64,000 bases of DNA from Roseibium sp. (GTDB taxonomy: Bacteria; Pseudomonadota; Alphaproteobacteria; Rhizobiales; Stappiaceae): positions 124,001 through 188,000 of the forward strand of contig JAEPNV010000009.1 in assembly GCA_017643215.1 (NCBI GenBank). The letters are read 5' to 3'. The translations under genes and the position numbers were made by a program. Below, piece after piece: positions 37,403-46,651 of this stretch. Every line of letters begins with the position of its first letter. The stretch's first letter is position 1. The notes under the pieces were generated by a model. The model worked only from the letters and a program-made list of their open reading frames with translations. It ran no database searches and was not told the origin of the DNA.

Positions 37403-38998
37403 ATGCCTCAATCCAACCGCCTTACCGGACGCCGGGCCTTGACCGCGCCGATCGCCGCGTGCCTGCTTCTTGCCGCCGCGCCCGCCCTTGGCGCCGAGCT
37501 CCGCTGGGCCTCGCCCACCGATCCGCAGAGCATGGACCCCCACGCGGTCAACTCCGCGCCGGTGCTGGGTTTTTTGAACAACGTCTATGAAGGCCTGGTC
37601 CGCCGCGACAAGAACATGGCGATCGAGGGCTCGCTCGCCGAGCGCTGGGAGCCGATCGGGACCGACGGCTGGCGCTTCCATTTGCGCCAAGGCGTCACGT
37701 TCCATGACGGCGCCGCCTTTACCGCCGAGGACGTCTTGTTCTCCTACGAGCGGGCGTCTTCTGAGGAAGCGGACACCCGCGCCTGGTTCGCGCCGGTCAA
37801 GGAGGTCAAGATCGTCGATGACCATACGATCGACTTTCTCACCCATGCGCCAAACCCGATCTTTCCCGATTCCATCGCCAACTTCATGATCCTCGACAAG
37901 GGCTGGGCCGAGGCGAATGGCGCGGAGCGCCCCGCCCGAGATCAGGAGACGTTCGCAACCTTGAACGCCAATGGCACCGGGCCTTTCACGCTCGCGAGCC
38001 GGGAACCGGGCGTCAGCACGGTTCTGGAGCCCCATGCGGGATGGTGGGACACAGCCGAACACAACCTCACCAAGGCGACCTTCCTGCCGATTTCCAATCC
38101 CGCCACCTCGGTGGCGGCGCTGCTCACCGGCGAGGTGGACCTGATCAATCCGGTGCCAGTGCAGGACGTTGACCGGATCGCCTCGAACGAGGCGCTGACG
38201 CTCCATCGGGGCATCGAGGCGCGCGTGATCATGCTGGGCTTCGGCCACAGCCACGACACGTTGAAATACGCCGATGAACCGGGCGGCAAAAACCCCTTCC
38301 AGGATGTGCGGGTGCGCAAGGCGGTGCACCAGGCGATCGATGCCGATGCCATTGTCGACAAGATCATGCGCGGCAATGCCGAAGTCGCCTCGCAGCTCGT
38401 CAGTCCGCAGATGAAGGGATACAGCACGGCCGCCGCCCGCCGGGCGGGCTTTGATCCGGACGCTGCCAAGTCGCTGCTGGCCGAGGCAGGCTATCCGGAC
38501 GGCTTTTCCTTCGGCCTGATGTGCCCGAACGACCGCTATATCAACGACGAGGCGGCCTGCAAGGCGATCGCGTCCATGCTGGCCAAGGTCGGCATCAAGA
38601 CGAACCTGACCGCGATGCCGGTCCGCAATTACTGGAAGGAACTCAGGGCCGGCAACTACGACATGTATCTGCTCGGCTGGTCGCCCGGCACCTTCGACGC
38701 CGAGCACCCGATCCGGTTCCTGGTGACCACGCCGAACACGGAGAAAAAGCTCGGAAGCTGGAATTTCGGCGGCTACTCGAACGCGCGGGTCGATGACTTG
38801 CTGCCGCAAATCCAAAAGGAGATCGACGCGGACGCCCGGCAAGCGATGCTCGATGAGGTCGCGACCATCGTGAAGGACGACGTGGTCTATGTGCCGCTGC
38901 ACATCCAGCCGCTGCTCTGGGGATCGAAAGGAAATATCGACCTCACCCAGCGGGCCGACAATTTCGTCATGCTGCGCTGGATCACGGTCAACGAGTGA
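37403..38998 (+). CDS. Peptide/nickel-type ABC transporter substrate-binding protein
   Basis: A 531-residue family-5 solute-binding protein (DppA/OppA-like) with an N-terminal signal (residues 8-30, LLLAAAPALGAE). Conserved elements are LRWASPTDPQSMDPH, GVTFHDGAAFTAEDVLFSYE and DVRVRKAVHQAIDADAIV. GGGGGAG lies before the ATG at 37403. No permease or ATPase genes are adjacent, so it is an orphan binding protein or works with a distant transporter. Ligand unknown. Confidence 0.9.
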   Translation: MPQSNRLTGRRALTAPIAACLLLAAAPALGAELRWASPTDPQSMDPHAVNSAPVLGFLNNVYEGLVRRDKNMAIEGSLAERWEPIGTDGWRFHLRQGVTFHDGAAFTAEDVLFSYERASSEEADTRAWFAPVKEVKIVDDHTIDFLTHAPNPIFPDSIANFMILDKGWAEANGAERPARDQETFATLNANGTGPFTLASREPGVSTVLEPHAGWWDTAEHNLTKATFLPISNPATSVAALLTGEVDLINPVPVQDVDRIASNEALTLHRGIEARVIMLGFGHSHDTLKYADEPGGKNPFQDVRVRKAVHQAIDADAIVDKIMRGNAEVASQLVSPQMKGYSTAAARRAGFDPDAAKSLLAEAGYPDGFSFGLMCPNDRYINDEAACKAIASMLAKVGIKTNLTAMPVRNYWKELRAGNYDMYLLGWSPGTFDAEHPIRFLVTTPNTEKKLGSWNFGGYSNARVDDLLPQIQKEIDADARQAMLDEVATIVKDDVVYVPLHIQPLLWGSKGNIDLTQRADNFVMLRWITVNE

Positions 38999-39076
38999 CG
39001 ATACGTCACGATCTGGCCGGCCGGGGCAAAGACACATTTGTTTTGGCCCCCTGGCGTGCCGGTTAAATCCCGTTGC

Positions 39077-39114
39077 AATGGCGGCATACTCGGCTCGGCC
39101 TTTTTGCCGCCATG
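39077..39114. repeat. Inverted repeat downstream of the binding protein
   Basis: ATGGCGGCA and TGCCGCCAT flank about 20 bp. No long T-run follows, so it is recorded as a palindromic repeat, not a terminator. Confidence 0.35.
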
Positions 39115-39204
39115 GCCTTGGCAATGCCGAAAAACGCTTGTAGGCGTAAAGACAACAGGCTGACGGCAAAGACCAGCCGCCGGCTCTCCACAACGGAGTG
39201 ATCC

Positions 39205-39552
39205 ATGCGGCGCGCCCGAACATCCTTGAAAAAACTGGCCAATATGACCGCGGTCCTTGCGTTTGCGGGACTGACGGCGGCCTGCCAGTATCAAAGCGCG
39301 GAGGATCTCCTGTTCAAGCCGACACGGGACCCGCGGAACATCCCACGGACCTACGACACACCGTTTGACTGCCGCAATTTTGTGGGATCGGGCTGGCGCG
39401 GCACGGCGGCCGGCAAGACGTTCGATTTCGAACGCACGTTGAGCACTTCGCGGGTCGGGTGCTTCAAGACGCGTGATGAGTGCCAAGCCTTCTTGTATTT
39501 CATGAACGGTCAAATCGACCAGATCATCTACAGCCGATGCGAGGCGATCTGA
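39205..39552 (+). CDS. Small predicted lipoprotein
   Basis: A 115-residue protein with a lipobox (AFAGLTAAC, Cys27) after a signal helix. The mature part has three further cysteines (FDCRNFVG, RVGCFKTRDECQAFLY) that could form disulphides. Not recognised as a named family. Confidence 0.65.
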   Translation: MRRARTSLKKLANMTAVLAFAGLTAACQYQSAEDLLFKPTRDPRNIPRTYDTPFDCRNFVGSGWRGTAAGKTFDFERTLSTSRVGCFKTRDECQAFLYFMNGQIDQIIYSRCEAI

Positions 39553-39600
39553 CCCTCGGCAATCAACCCCCCGCAGGCCGTGACGGCCAGGCCGCTTCCG

Positions 39601-40521
39601 TCAGTCAGACGGGATGGCCTTGAGATAGGCCGCGATCGCCGCGCGGTCTTCCGGCGGCAGCCTTGCCATGTTTTCCTGAACCGCAACCATGTCGCCGCCG
39701 ACCGAATCGAATTCCGGCGTGAAGCCGCTCTCCAGATAATAAGCAATGTCCGCTTCGCTCCAGGACCCGAGGCCGGAGGAAGACGGCGTGATGTCCGGAA
39801 CCTTGCCGTCTCCGGTCGGGGCCGGTGCGCCGGCGAGCCAAAGGGTCAGGTCAGGCCCGCCAATGGCGTTGCGCGGCGTGTGGCATTCCCCGCAATGGCC
39901 CGGCCCTTCGACGAGGTAGCGTCCCCGGTCCCAAAGCCCGGCGTCGACCTCACCAGCCGAGGCGACCGGCGCGGCGATCACCGGCGCGGGATCCAGGTAA
40001 AGCCACTTCCAAAGGCCGACGGCCCGGCGGATGTTGAACGGAAACCCGACTTCATGGCCGGGCGCAACGCCGTCGACGGCCGGCAGCGTTTTCATGAAGG
40101 CAAACAGATCCGCGACATCCTGGAGCGGCATGCGCACATAGGACGTATACGGAAAGGCCGGGAAGTAGTTCGCGCCCGCCGGCGAGGTGCCACGCACCAT
40201 GGCGTTCGTGAAATCGGCCAATGACCAGGTGCCGATGCCGTCCGTCGTGCTCATCGAAATATTCGGGGCGACAAAGGTGCCGAACGGGCTTTCCAGCCGG
40301 ACGCCGCCGACAAGCCGCAACTTGTCGTCCCCTTTCGCGCCCTTGGCCGCGTGACAGGATGCGCAGCCACCGGCCCAGAAAAGGCGCGCGCCTTTTTCAG
40401 CGTTTCCCGGTGTCAGCCCCGCCAATCTGTCACCCGCGACGGTGCCGGGCGCCGACAACAACCATCCGGCGGCCGCCGCGAGCGCCACAATGCCAAGGGC
40501 CACGCTAAGCGTTTTTTTCAC
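39601..40521 (-). CDS. Dihaem cytochrome c
   Basis: A 306-residue c-type cytochrome with a signal anchor (residues 4-24) and two haem motifs, CASCH at 53-57 and CGECH near 210. Each is followed by a family-typical segment (LRLVGGVRLESPFGTFVAPN, NAIGGPDLTLWLAG). It resembles the cytochrome subunits of membrane alcohol or aldehyde dehydrogenases, but no dehydrogenase gene is near. It follows a cytochrome c' gene by 40 bp and is probably cotranscribed. Confidence 0.88.
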   Translation of the reverse strand: MKKTLSVALGIVALAAAAGWLLSAPGTVAGDRLAGLTPGNAEKGARLFWAGGCASCHAAKGAKGDDKLRLVGGVRLESPFGTFVAPNISMSTTDGIGTWSLADFTNAMVRGTSPAGANYFPAFPYTSYVRMPLQDVADLFAFMKTLPAVDGVAPGHEVGFPFNIRRAVGLWKWLYLDPAPVIAAPVASAGEVDAGLWDRGRYLVEGPGHCGECHTPRNAIGGPDLTLWLAGAPAPTGDGKVPDITPSSSGLGSWSEADIAYYLESGFTPEFDSVGGDMVAVQENMARLPPEDRAAIAAYLKAIPSD

Positions 40522-40561
40522 ATCGGCCTCCCCATGGGGCCCGGCGCGCTTGGCGGCCGGG

Positions 40562-41026
40562 TCAGTTTTTCACCCGGAAGCCTTCATGACAGGATTTGCA
40601 GGAAGCAAAGACCGGCCCGATCGCCGCCTTAAACGCATCCAGATCGGCGGGCCCTTCCTTTCCCGCGGCGGTCATGGCCGCTGCCGCTGCAGATGCGAAT
40701 TTGGCCAGTTCGTCGTTGAACCCGGCGCGGTTGTCCCAAATGGCGGGGGCGGCGGTGGTGTCGGCGGCGAGATCAGATCCTTCGGGAAACAGGTCGCCAT
40801 AGGTGTGGGCGGCCGCATTCAAGGTGGCGATGGCGGCTTTGCCGGCCGCGGGCGTATAGCCGATCTCGCCCTTCATCATGCCACCGCCAAGACCGGCCGC
40901 CGCGCCGACCGATTGCATGACCGCCTTGCGCGCGGCGACGGGATCGTCCGCCGCGATCGAGATTGCCGGGATGGCCGCAATACCGGCCGCAGTGAAAAGA
41001 ACAAGTCCACGAATAAGATTCCGCAT
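40562..41026 (-). CDS. Cytochrome c'
   Basis: A 154-residue periplasmic cytochrome c' with a signal peptide (about 1-25) and one C-terminal haem site, FASCKSCHEGFRVKN, near residues 140-154. Cytochromes c' bind NO and can reduce its toxicity, and the four-helix body (AARKAVMQSVGAAAGLGGGM) fits. GAGGAGAG precedes the ATG at 41026. Paired with a dihaem cytochrome c. Confidence 0.88.
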   Translation of the reverse strand: MRNLIRGLVLFTAAGIAAIPAISIAADDPVAARKAVMQSVGAAAGLGGGMMKGEIGYTPAAGKAAIATLNAAAHTYGDLFPEGSDLAADTTAAPAIWDNRAGFNDELAKFASAAAAAMTAAGKEGPADLDAFKAAIGPVFASCKSCHEGFRVKN

Positions 41027-41261
41027 GTGTCTCTCCTCTCCAAAAACGCATGCGATGCGTTTTGGCGCTGTCGGCCTTTCTCCCGCGGGAAGTGTAGGCA
41101 TGGCGCCATGACGGGCGCAAGACACGGGAATTTGAAGGCCGGCGCGGACATTATGTGTTCGATGGCCGGAACCGTTTTATTTCGGTCGAATGCCCGCTCA
41201 CCTCAGCCCTCTCCCCGACGCTCGGAGGGTGTCGAAGCCACCGGTGCCCCAGAAACGAAAA

Positions 41262-41288
41262 AGCCCCGGCCGTTTTCCGGCCGGGGCT
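41262..41288. terminator. Terminator downstream of sodB
   Basis: AGCCCCGGCC and its complement flank a TTTT loop. T-rich sequence follows on the minus strand, consistent with ending the sodB transcript. Confidence 0.8.
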
Positions 41289-41312
41289 CTTGGTCCAAAT
41301 CGAAATCCGCGG

Positions 41313-41912
41313 TCAGGAGGCGGCTTCGTAAAGCTCCAGGACGTAGTCCCAGTTGATCAGGCTGTCGACGAAGGCTTCCAGGTACTTCGGCCGCGCGTTG
41401 CGGTAGTCGATGTAGTAGGAGTGCTCCCACACATCGACGCCCAAGAGCGGCGCCGCGCCATGGACCAGCGGGTTTTCGCCATTCGGCGTCTTCATGATTT
41501 CCAGCTTGCCGTCCTTCAAAGCCAGCCAGGCCCAGCCGGACCCGAACTGCGTGGTGCCAGCGGCGATGAAGTCGGCGCGGAACTTGTCATAACCGCCCAG
41601 ATCGCTGTCGATCTTGGAGGCCAGCGCGCCCGGCAACGCCGTGCCGCCGCCATTCGGCTTCATCCACTTCCAGAAGTGAATGTGGTTGTAATGCTGGCCG
41701 GCATTGTTGAAGAGGCCGGCGTTCTTGCCGAAGCTTTCCTTGACGATGTCTTCCAGCGATTTGCCTTCCAGACCGCTGTCCTTCAGGAGGTTGTTGCCAT
41801 TTGTGACATAGGCCTGATGGTGCTTGTCGTGATGGTATTCCAGTGTTTCTTGGGACATATACGGGCCGAGCGCATCATAGGCGTAAGGCAGATCCGGCAG
41901 TTCGAACGACAT
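41313..41912 (-). CDS. sodB: Iron superoxide dismutase
   Basis: A 199-residue SodB that dismutates superoxide in the cytosol. Metal ligands are in EYHHDKHHQAYV (His27), the QHYNHIHFWKWM segment (His near 77) and DVWEHSYYIDYRNARPKYLE (Asp and His). GSGWAWLALKDG and AAPLLGVDVWEHSYYIDY favour the Fe type. Confidence 0.95.
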   Translation of the reverse strand: MSFELPDLPYAYDALGPYMSQETLEYHHDKHHQAYVTNGNNLLKDSGLEGKSLEDIVKESFGKNAGLFNNAGQHYNHIHFWKWMKPNGGGTALPGALASKIDSDLGGYDKFRADFIAAGTTQFGSGWAWLALKDGKLEIMKTPNGENPLVHGAAPLLGVDVWEHSYYIDYRNARPKYLEAFVDSLINWDYVLELYEAAS

Positions 41913-42257
41913 GGCAAAACTCCTTTGGGTCGTGTGACCGGCGGCGGGCGCATCCGTTATTGTCCTTACCCCCCGCTTCGACGCGCAAGATAGGGACCAC
42001 GGCCCGGATGGGCAATGACCCGGCGCGGTAAAGAGAGATTTTCTTTGTCATTTTCGCCCATCCGACGGCCCCGCGCCGCAACGGCCCCCGCGAGCGCGCG
42101 CGCAAGACCGTGTTTCCCGTTCACACCGGCCGCCAGGCAACGTCCACCCACACACATACAACGGCACTGACCCGGCCGGCCGTTGTAGTCGCTTGACGGC
42201 CAGCGCCTCGGCGCGAACCGTTTCGCGTCCTGGTCCGATCGATTCGTTCGAGGTTTC
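41913..42257. other. Intergenic stretch, divergent promoters
   Basis: 345 bp between sodB and the nuclease gene. No credible ORF and no strong palindrome. It should carry both promoters. Confidence 0.4.
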
Positions 42258-42743
42258 ATGTTTTGCACGGTGAAGGACGCTGCGTCGTGGTGGGCGCTTC
42301 TGCTGGCTCTCTCGTTCCTTCCATCGCCTGCCGTCGCCGGCGAGACAATCCCCCTTCGGATCATCGACGGCGACACCTTGGTCTTGGACGGTGAAACCAT
42401 TCGTATGAGCGGCATCGACGCGCCGGAACTCGCCCAGATCTGCTTTGACCAGCATCAGCGCGCGGTCCGCTGCGGCGTCCGGGCCAAACGCCATCTGGAA
42501 CGGCTGGCCGGGCGGGGTCCGGTGCATTGTTCCAGCGGAAAACGCGACGTTTATGGGCGCCAGCTGGCAACCTGCACCGCGGGTGGCATCGACCTCAACG
42601 CCCAAATGGTCCGCGACGGCCATGCATTCGCGTTCCGGCGCTATTCGGACCGTTATATCGGCGAAGAAGCCAAGGCCCGGCGGGACCAGGCCGGGCTCTG
42701 GTCCGGACAGGCGGAAGAGCCGTGGGCCTACCGGACGCGCTGA
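42258..42743 (+). CDS. Secreted thermonuclease-family (SNase-like) nuclease
   Basis: A 161-residue protein with a signal peptide (about 1-27) and an SNase domain: IDGDTLVLDGETIRMSGIDA, PEL, then YGRQLATC and RDGHAFAFRRYSDRYIGEEA. The Asp and Arg catalytic positions are present. Four cysteines in the core (CFDQHQRAVRCGVRAK and others) suggest a disulphide-stabilised periplasmic form. It probably degrades extracellular or periplasmic nucleic acid. Confidence 0.88.
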   Translation: MFCTVKDAASWWALLLALSFLPSPAVAGETIPLRIIDGDTLVLDGETIRMSGIDAPELAQICFDQHQRAVRCGVRAKRHLERLAGRGPVHCSSGKRDVYGRQLATCTAGGIDLNAQMVRDGHAFAFRRYSDRYIGEEAKARRDQAGLWSGQAEEPWAYRTR

Positions 42744-42813
42744 AATCCCCTGTACCGGGGCGCTGCCCAACGATAAGTTGGACCCGTTGTTCCCACCCGA
42801 GCGCGACCCGGCC

Positions 42814-43995
42814 GTGTCCGATCTACGTCCTGTCCCCAGACCAGAACCGCTTCTGCTCGCTTTCGGCGGCCTTTTGGCCCTGGCGGCGGCCATGGGGATC
42901 GGCCGGTTTGTCTATACTCCGATCCTGCCGTTCATGGGCGCGGCACTGGACCTGCCGCCGGATGAGGCCGGCCTGATCGCCGCCGCCAATTTTCTAGGCT
43001 ACCTGGCCGGCGCGCTGGCCGGCGCGTTCCGGGCCTTGCCCGGCAGCCCGCGGGGCTGGTTTCTTGGCGCCCTTCTTGCCAGCGCTGTCACCACCGCCGC
43101 GATGGGCAGCACCGGCTCCCTGCCGCTTTTCCTAGTCTTGCGTTTTTTGGGCGGAGCCGCGAGCGCGTTTGTGCTGGTGTTTTCCTCCGCGCTCATCCTC
43201 GAGCGGCTGGCCGACGCCGGACGGCCGGGCTTGTCCGCGGTGCATTTTGCCGGTGTCGGCTGTGGGATCGCCTTTTCCGCATTGTTGATCGCGGCCTTGG
43301 CGCGCGCAGGACTTGATTGGCAGGTGATGTGGTTCGCCTCAGGCGCGGCGACGCTCGCGCTTCTTGCGATGAGCGCCCGGCTGGTGCCGTCCGCGCCACA
43401 AGCCCAAAGCGGCGGGGCGCCCTCCAACGCGGGCCCCTCCAGACGGATGGGGCTCGATGGACCATTGATCCGTCTGGTGACGGCCTATGGCCTGTTCGGC
43501 TTCGGCTATGTGATCACCGCGACATTCGTTTCCGTGATGGCGCGGACAACCCCCGGCCTGGAAGAGGCCGAGGCGGTTGTGTGGCTTATCGTCGGCCTCA
43601 GCGCAGCGCCCTCGATCTTTGTCTGGAGCGCGGCCGCCCGGCGGTTCGGAGCCCGGCGGGCCTTTGCCTTTGCCTGCCTCATGGAGGCGATCGGTGTCGC
43701 CATGACGGCGGCGACCACTGCGCCCGGTCCATTCCTCGTCGGCGCGGCGCTTTTGGGCGGAACGTTCATGGGCATCACAGCGCTTGGGCTGACCGAGGCC
43801 AGATCCCATATGAGCGCGCGCAAGACCGGCGATCCTCGCCAGATCCTGGCGATCATGACCGCCAGTTTCGGCCTTGGCCAGGTGATCGGCCCCTGGTTTG
43901 CCGGCGAAGTCTCCAGCCTCACCGGCTCCTTTACCGTGCCAACACTGGCCGCCGCCGCGGCCCTCGTGGTCGCTGCCGGATTGGCCTGGCGTTAG
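42814..43995 (+). CDS. YbfB/YjiJ family MFS transporter
   Basis: A 393-residue transporter with about 12 membrane helices and the AMGIGRFVYTPILPFM entry typical of YbfB/YjiJ. The start is a GTG at 42814; the first in-frame ATG is inside helix 1. Substrate unknown. It lies 70 bp after the nuclease gene and could share its transcript. Confidence 0.85.
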   Translation: MSDLRPVPRPEPLLLAFGGLLALAAAMGIGRFVYTPILPFMGAALDLPPDEAGLIAAANFLGYLAGALAGAFRALPGSPRGWFLGALLASAVTTAAMGSTGSLPLFLVLRFLGGAASAFVLVFSSALILERLADAGRPGLSAVHFAGVGCGIAFSALLIAALARAGLDWQVMWFASGAATLALLAMSARLVPSAPQAQSGGAPSNAGPSRRMGLDGPLIRLVTAYGLFGFGYVITATFVSVMARTTPGLEEAEAVVWLIVGLSAAPSIFVWSAAARRFGARRAFAFACLMEAIGVAMTAATTAPGPFLVGAALLGGTFMGITALGLTEARSHMSARKTGDPRQILAIMTASFGLGQVIGPWFAGEVSSLTGSFTVPTLAAAAALVVAAGLAWR

Positions 43996-44002
43996 ACCCT
44001 CT

Positions 44003-44866
44003 TTAGGCGTGGGCAAAGTCCCAGTAAAGCTCGCGGGCTCTTGCCCAAACGGGCCCCGGTTGCAGGTCTCTGGTTTCGATCCGCTTGACCGCGGAGACCT
44101 TATTGTAATTGCCGGTCGAGAAGATCTCGTCCGCGTCCAGGAACTCCTGATAGCCAAGCGTCCGCTCGTAGACCCTGGTGCCGGTATCGCGCAGCAGTTT
44201 GATCACCCGCTGGCGGGTGATGCCGTTCAAGAACGTTCCGTTGGCCGCTGGCGTATGTACATTACCGTCCTTGGCCATGAAGATGTTGGCCGTCGTGAGC
44301 TCTGCGACATTTCCAAGCAGATCCAAAACGACCGCGTTGTCGAAACCGCGGGCCTTGGCCTCGGTCATCGCCCGCGCGTTGTTCGGATAAAGGCAGCCGG
44401 CCTTGGCATTGACCGGCATGCATTCCATGGTCGGGCGGCGGAACGGCGACAGCGTGATTGCCGCGGCCGCATCCTTCGGCGCCATCGGCGCATCGAACAG
44501 GCACAGGCAGAACCGCGTGCTTTGCGGATCGGGCGTGATGATCCCGGGCCCGTCGGTTTCCGACCAGTACATCGGCTTGATGTAGATCTGCTTTTCGCTG
44601 GAAAACTTCTGAACGCCCTCGCGGGTCAAGTCCACTATTGTCCCCACATCCAAGGTCGGGATCAGGCCAAGCGCCAAGGCCGAATCGTTCACCCGCTGGC
44701 AATGCGGTTCGATGTCCGGCATGGTGCCTTCAAAGTACCGCGCGCCGTCGAAAACGCTTGATCCGAGCCAGGCCGCGTGGGTTCTGGGCCCCATGATCGG
44801 CGGATTACCTTCGTGCCACGCGCCATCGAACCAGGTCCAGGTTTCGCTCCAGCCGCTCATGGTCAT
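44003..44866 (-). CDS. ilvE: Branched-chain amino acid aminotransferase (class IV)
   Basis: A 287-residue PLP enzyme converting branched-chain 2-oxo acids and amino acids. Class-IV marks include AAWLGSSVFDGARYFEGTMP, NAKAGCLYPNNARAMTEAKA (PLP lysine region) and GNVAELTTANIFM. The start ATG at 44866 gives MTMSGWSETWTWFDG; 44860 is also possible. A second, non-valine-specific class-IV role cannot be excluded. Confidence 0.88.
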   Translation of the reverse strand: MTMSGWSETWTWFDGAWHEGNPPIMGPRTHAAWLGSSVFDGARYFEGTMPDIEPHCQRVNDSALALGLIPTLDVGTIVDLTREGVQKFSSEKQIYIKPMYWSETDGPGIITPDPQSTRFCLCLFDAPMAPKDAAAAITLSPFRRPTMECMPVNAKAGCLYPNNARAMTEAKARGFDNAVVLDLLGNVAELTTANIFMAKDGNVHTPAANGTFLNGITRQRVIKLLRDTGTRVYERTLGYQEFLDADEIFSTGNYNKVSAVKRIETRDLQPGPVWARARELYWDFAHA

Positions 44867-45092
44867 TTTTTTCCCTTGAATTCCGTTGGTTTTTCGCAAA
44901 CGCACTGAAAGACGCCGATTGCCCCGGCCAGTGAACAGAACGACACCACGCCCGGCAGGTCAATGGTATCCCGTTTCAACCGGGAAAAGGCATTTCCATC
45001 TTCCTATGTTCCGGCGCCGCGCGGATAATATAGCGATCGAAAGGCCAAAAACGGGATGATTTTTCCCTTAAACCAAGGATTTCAACTGGGAC

Positions 45093-45521
45093 ATGGAACA
45101 ACGATTCACAATGGTCACGCTGGCGGTCGACGATGTTGCGGCGACACGGCGGTTTTTTGAAAACGGCCTGGGATGGCGCGGCACTGAAACGCCGACCGGC
45201 GATATCGCCTTTTATCAAGCTGGCGGCAGCGTGCTCGCCGTTTATGACCGGCGCGCCCTGGAACGCGACCTCGACAGGCCCGTGCCGCCCGATGCCACCG
45301 GGGCCGTAACACTGGCCTGGAACGGGCGCAGCAGGGACGAGGTCGATGCCGCGTATGCCAAAGCCATCGCGGCCGGCGCGGAGGCGGTCAAAATCCCTGA
45401 AGAGGTGTTTTGGGGCGGCTATTCGGGATATGTGATCATTCCCGGCGGCCATTTGCTTGAAATCGCTTATAATCCGTTCTGGCCGCTGGCCGAAGACGGC
45501 ACGGTGACTTTGCCCAAGTGA
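45093..45521 (+). CDS. VOC-superfamily (glyoxalase-like) protein
   Basis: A 142-residue protein with two VOC repeats: MVTLAVDDVAATRRFFENGL and the C-terminal FWGGYSGYVIIPGGHLLEIA. Glu and His ligand positions look partly conserved, so metal binding is possible. Substrate not assignable. Confidence 0.82.
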   Translation: MEQRFTMVTLAVDDVAATRRFFENGLGWRGTETPTGDIAFYQAGGSVLAVYDRRALERDLDRPVPPDATGAVTLAWNGRSRDEVDAAYAKAIAAGAEAVKIPEEVFWGGYSGYVIIPGGHLLEIAYNPFWPLAEDGTVTLPK

Positions 45522-45641
45522 ACGGGGCGCACACCGTTTGCCGGCGGGGCTGGTGGCCGACCTTTTGCGGACTTGACGTCATTGCCATGCGGCTGTCTTC
45601 TGCACGCCCATTGCAAATGCACCACGTCGCCGGAGCCACCG

Positions 45642-46304
45642 ATGCCGCACGCCGCCTATGTCTTTGATGCCTATGGAACCTTGTTCGACGTCCATGCGGC
45701 CGTGCGGCGCCATGCGGAAAAGCTCGGGCCGGATGCCCAGCGCTTGTCGTCGTTCTGGCGCGAGAAGCAGCTTGAGTATTCCTGGGTGCGGGCGCTGATG
45801 GGCCAGTACAAGGACTTCTGGGTCTTGACCCAGGAGGCTCTGGACACCGCCTTCGCATTGGTGCCGAGCGCTGACCGGTCGATGCGGGACGATCTGTTGA
45901 ATGCCTATTGGACGCTGGATTGTTATGCAGAAGTGCCGGAGGTGCTGACCAGTCTGAAGGCCAGCGGCGCCAAGCTCGCGATCCTGTCGAACGGCTCGCC
46001 GGCGATGCTGGAGGCGGCTGTCAACGCTGCAGGACTGGCGGATCTATTGGACGACGTCTTTTCTGTCGATCCGCTTCAAACCTTCAAGACCGATCCGAAG
46101 GTCTACGAGATGGCCACCCTCGCCTATCGGGTTTATCCGGACGCCGTGTCATTCCAGTCCTCCAACCGGTGGGACATAGCGGGCGCAACCGCCTTCGGAT
46201 TCCGCACCGTCTGGATGAACCGGACCGGCATGCCGGACGAATATGCCGATTTTTCGCCCGCCGCCGTCTTGAACGATCTCACCGGTCTGCCCGCCCTGGG
46301 ATGA
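45642..46304 (+). CDS. Type II haloacid dehalogenase
   Basis: A 220-residue L-2-haloacid dehalogenase-type HAD hydrolase. Motif I AYVFDAYGTLFDVHAA with nucleophile Asp, motif II LAILSNGSPAML, Lys in KTDPKVYEMA and motif III SSNRWDIAGATAFGFRTVWM are all in place. Physiological substrate unknown; many relatives act on small phosphorylated or halogenated acids. Confidence 0.9.
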   Translation: MPHAAYVFDAYGTLFDVHAAVRRHAEKLGPDAQRLSSFWREKQLEYSWVRALMGQYKDFWVLTQEALDTAFALVPSADRSMRDDLLNAYWTLDCYAEVPEVLTSLKASGAKLAILSNGSPAMLEAAVNAAGLADLLDDVFSVDPLQTFKTDPKVYEMATLAYRVYPDAVSFQSSNRWDIAGATAFGFRTVWMNRTGMPDEYADFSPAAVLNDLTGLPALG

Positions 46305-46329
46305 CGCGCTTTAGGGTTAGGTCCCACCG

Positions 46330-46636
46330 CTGTCCGGTTTAACTTCAAGCGACCGCCGTTTTGCTGAAACCAGCGGCAAGCACCCCTCTCCACCCTTGAG
46401 GGGGAGATGTCTCCGACGGGAGACAGAGGGGGGTCCAAGGCCCTCAGAGTTCGCGATGAGTCCGGTTTTTAAAGGCAAGGTTAACCCCCCTCTGTCCGCA
46501 TGCGCGGACATCTCCCCCTCAAGGGGGGAGAGCCCATGTCGCGCCCTTTCGGTGTGCATGTCCACTCTGCATGCCGGAACGAAAAGTCAAACGATATCCG
46601 ATTGATACGTCTGCACTCGCGATCTAAACCGGACAG
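46330..46636 (-). repeat. ~300-bp composite inverted-repeat element, copy 2
   Basis: The ends are CTGTCCGGTTTA (46330-46341) and TAAACCGGACAG (46625-46636). It carries the same paired arms as copy 1, here near 46396-46426 and 46493-46531. It is similar to 1501-1802 over the whole length in reverse orientation. Outside these ends the flanks still match each other imperfectly for about 18 bp (TAGGGTTAGGTCC versus TAGTGTCAGGACT on the other strand). Confidence 0.8.
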
Positions 46637-46651
46637 CCATGAGTCCTGACA

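Noticed and set aside
37292..39223. 643-codon minus-strand frame over the binding-protein gene
   Set aside because: It is antisense to a clear family-5 solute-binding protein and has no recognisable domain.
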